Assembly (NCBI GenBank): GCA_031315865.1
Contig: JALDRJ010000002.1
Span: 1,710,001-1,774,000, forward strand
Origin: Nitrospirales bacterium
GTDB taxonomy: Bacteria; Nitrospirota; Nitrospiria; Nitrospirales; UBA8639
Direction: 5' to 3'
DNA length: 64,000 bases
How positions within the stretch are numbered: the first letter of the stretch is position 1; every line of letters begins with the position of its first letter. The position numbers and the translations under genes were made by a program. Under the pieces are notes generated by a model. It was not told the origin of the DNA, searched no databases, and worked only from the letters and a program-made list of their open reading frames with translations. This document shows, piece by piece, positions 62,965-64,000 of the stretch.

Positions 62965-63903
62965 CTATGCGGTCGTTGGAGTGCTGCCGGGCTTTTTCTG
63001 GATGACATTCATCGCCAGCGCGATCATCGATCCAACGTCTGAGACGCTGGCGGGAAGGACCAACGTGTTGCTGGCCTTGGCCAGCTCTCCGAACTCCTCA
63101 ATGTATTGTTCCGCGACGCGAAGCTGCACCGCTTCATACCCGCCATTGACCTGAATGGCTTCCGCGACTTTACGTATACCTTCCGCGGTGGCGTTCGCGA
63201 TGGCCAGAATAGCCTGAGCTTGTCCCTCCGCTTCGTTAATCTGTTGGAGTTTCTTGGCTTCAGAAGCCTTGATGACTTGTTGTTTCTCTCCTTCAGCGTT
63301 ATTGATCATCGCATCCCGTTCCCCTTCCGATCCCAGAACGACCGCCCGTTTTTCACGCTCGGCCCGCATTTGTTTTTCCATGGCATTGAGCACATCTTGA
63401 GGGGGGGTGATGTTTCGAATTTCATAGCGCAGGACTTTAATGCCCCATGGAGCCGAGGCTTTATCCAATTCATTGACGACTTGGATATTGATGTTCGTCC
63501 GTTCTTCAAACGTCCGATCGAGATCGATCTTGCCGATTTCACTCCGGAGTGTGGTTTGGGCCAATTGCGAGATCGCAAAACGATAATCAGTTATCCCGTA
63601 AGACGCTCGTTCGGCATCCAAGACCTTGGTGTAGAGGACGCCATCCACGCCCACCTGCACATTATCCTTTGTGATACAAATTTGTTCCGGGACATCCATG
63701 GCCACTTCTTTGAGCGTATGTTTATAGCGAACGACATCCAGGAATGGGATCAAGATATGAAAACCGGCTCCCATCGTTGCCGAGTACTTCCCGAGTCGTT
63801 CGACGACATACGCACTCTGTTGTGGAACGATGATGGCCGTTTTGGCCAAAATGATGAGGACGAGCACCGATAAAAAGATGGCGACAACTAATTCACCCGA
63901 CAT
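62965..63903 (-). CDS. SPFH/stomatin-family membrane protein (QmcA-like)
   Basis: The 312-residue protein has one N-terminal membrane helix (residues 4-27), the SPFH domain (VPQQSAYVVERLGKYSATMG, GFHILIPFLDVVRYKH, SQLAQTTLRSEIGKIDLDRT, ITPPQDVLNAMEKQMRAERE), then a long charged helix (about 195-240) and a hydrophobic C-terminus (MIALAMNVIQ). Such proteins form large ring or cage assemblies on the membrane that organise proteases or membrane domains. AAGGAGG lies 6 nt before the ATG. Its start overlaps the end of an NfeD-type gene upstream, the common partner. Confidence 0.95.
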   Translation of the reverse strand: MSGELVVAIFLSVLVLIILAKTAIIVPQQSAYVVERLGKYSATMGAGFHILIPFLDVVRYKHTLKEVAMDVPEQICITKDNVQVGVDGVLYTKVLDAERASYGITDYRFAISQLAQTTLRSEIGKIDLDRTFEERTNINIQVVNELDKASAPWGIKVLRYEIRNITPPQDVLNAMEKQMRAEREKRAVVLGSEGERDAMINNAEGEKQQVIKASEAKKLQQINEAEGQAQAILAIANATAEGIRKVAEAIQVNGGYEAVQLRVAEQYIEEFGELAKASNTLVLPASVSDVGSMIALAMNVIQKKPGSTPTTA

Positions 63904-64000
63904 GCTGTTCCTCCTTCATGGGAGATTCTGCTTTGATCCAAAGCGTCAGACCATCGACTCGAACGACTTCGGTTCGTTGTCCTCTGTGCAGCAAAGTTTC
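63893..64000 (-). CDS. NfeD-like protein, C-terminal end (rest outside window)
   Basis: The last 35 codons of an upstream minus-strand gene are visible, reading RGQRTEVVRVDGLTLWIKAE and ending KEEQHVG. This strand pattern fits the end of the OB-fold at the C-terminus of NfeD proteins, which pair with SPFH proteins. Its stop overlaps the SPFH start by 11 nt, so the two are co-translated. The call rests mainly on context because so little is in the window. Confidence 0.6.
   Translation of the reverse strand, partial: ETLLHRGQRTEVVRVDGLTLWIKAESPMKEEQHVG

Noticed and set aside
63106-63873. 255-codon plus-strand frame inside the SPFH gene
   Set aside because: Antisense to a well-conserved SPFH protein. 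The sense strand has the ribosome site and the partner gene.

Overview
The window reads as a stretch of a Nitrospirota chromosome, most like the genus Nitrospira. The reasons are the gene set: a hopanoid locus, a large respiratory cluster with two cytochrome-bd-like (CydA-like) integral proteins next to a Rieske/cytochrome b pair and many c-type cytochromes, many NarL-type two-component genes, and roughly even base composition. This is an inference from gene content. No nxr, amo or rRNA gene is present to fix the assignment. No insertion sequence, prophage or CRISPR array was seen.

Layout. (1) 1-4.5 kb: the 3' end of dnaB, a TPR lipoprotein, a type IV pilin-like protein and a UDP-sugar dehydrogenase. 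(2) 4.6-15.7 kb: a hopanoid/isoprenoid block behind a good sigma-70-type promoter: squalene-hopene cyclase, HpnG, an MlaC/HpnM-type lipid carrier, an Omp85-type barrel, a TPR protein, dxs, ispG, tRNA-Cys, hpnH and a small unknown gene. It joins precursor supply (Dxs, IspG), cyclisation, side-chain addition (HpnH, HpnG) and probable envelope transport. (3) 16.4-27.8 kb: eleven same-strand genes for respiratory electron transfer: five c-type cytochromes (one with two haems), two CydA-like proteins, a Rieske protein with an extra N-terminal PRC-barrel-like domain, a b6-like cytochrome b, a membrane protein of unknown function and an ethylbenzene-dehydrogenase-gamma-like haem b protein. They look like one quinol-oxidising complex, perhaps with its own terminal module.

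(4) 27.8-29.6 kb: a UbiA-family prenyltransferase, a DUF2914 protein and tRNA-Thr. (5) 30-51 kb: a signalling island with three NarL/LuxR regulators, several histidine kinases of which some are clearly degenerate, a PAS/GAF protein, a TonB-dependent receptor, a plug-only TonB-receptor relative and a large chemoreceptor. Several proteins here have lost catalytic residues (a kinase without its histidine, a receiver without its acidic pair), so protein-protein control rather than simple phosphorelay is likely.

(6) 51.5-54.5 kb: a DUF4331 protein, a bactofilin and two small proteins. (7) 54.8-64 kb: a DUF2868/DUF3482 membrane-GTPase pair, a MazG-like pyrophosphohydrolase, glycerate kinase, a family 5 uracil-DNA glycosylase, a small lipoprotein, 6-phosphogluconolactonase, two uncharacterised genes and an SPFH/NfeD pair cut by the window end.

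The strongest candidates for something new are the respiratory cluster, with its PRC-Rieske fusion and signal-peptide-bearing CydA-like pair, and the tandem kinase/pseudokinase pair at 36-40.6 kb.
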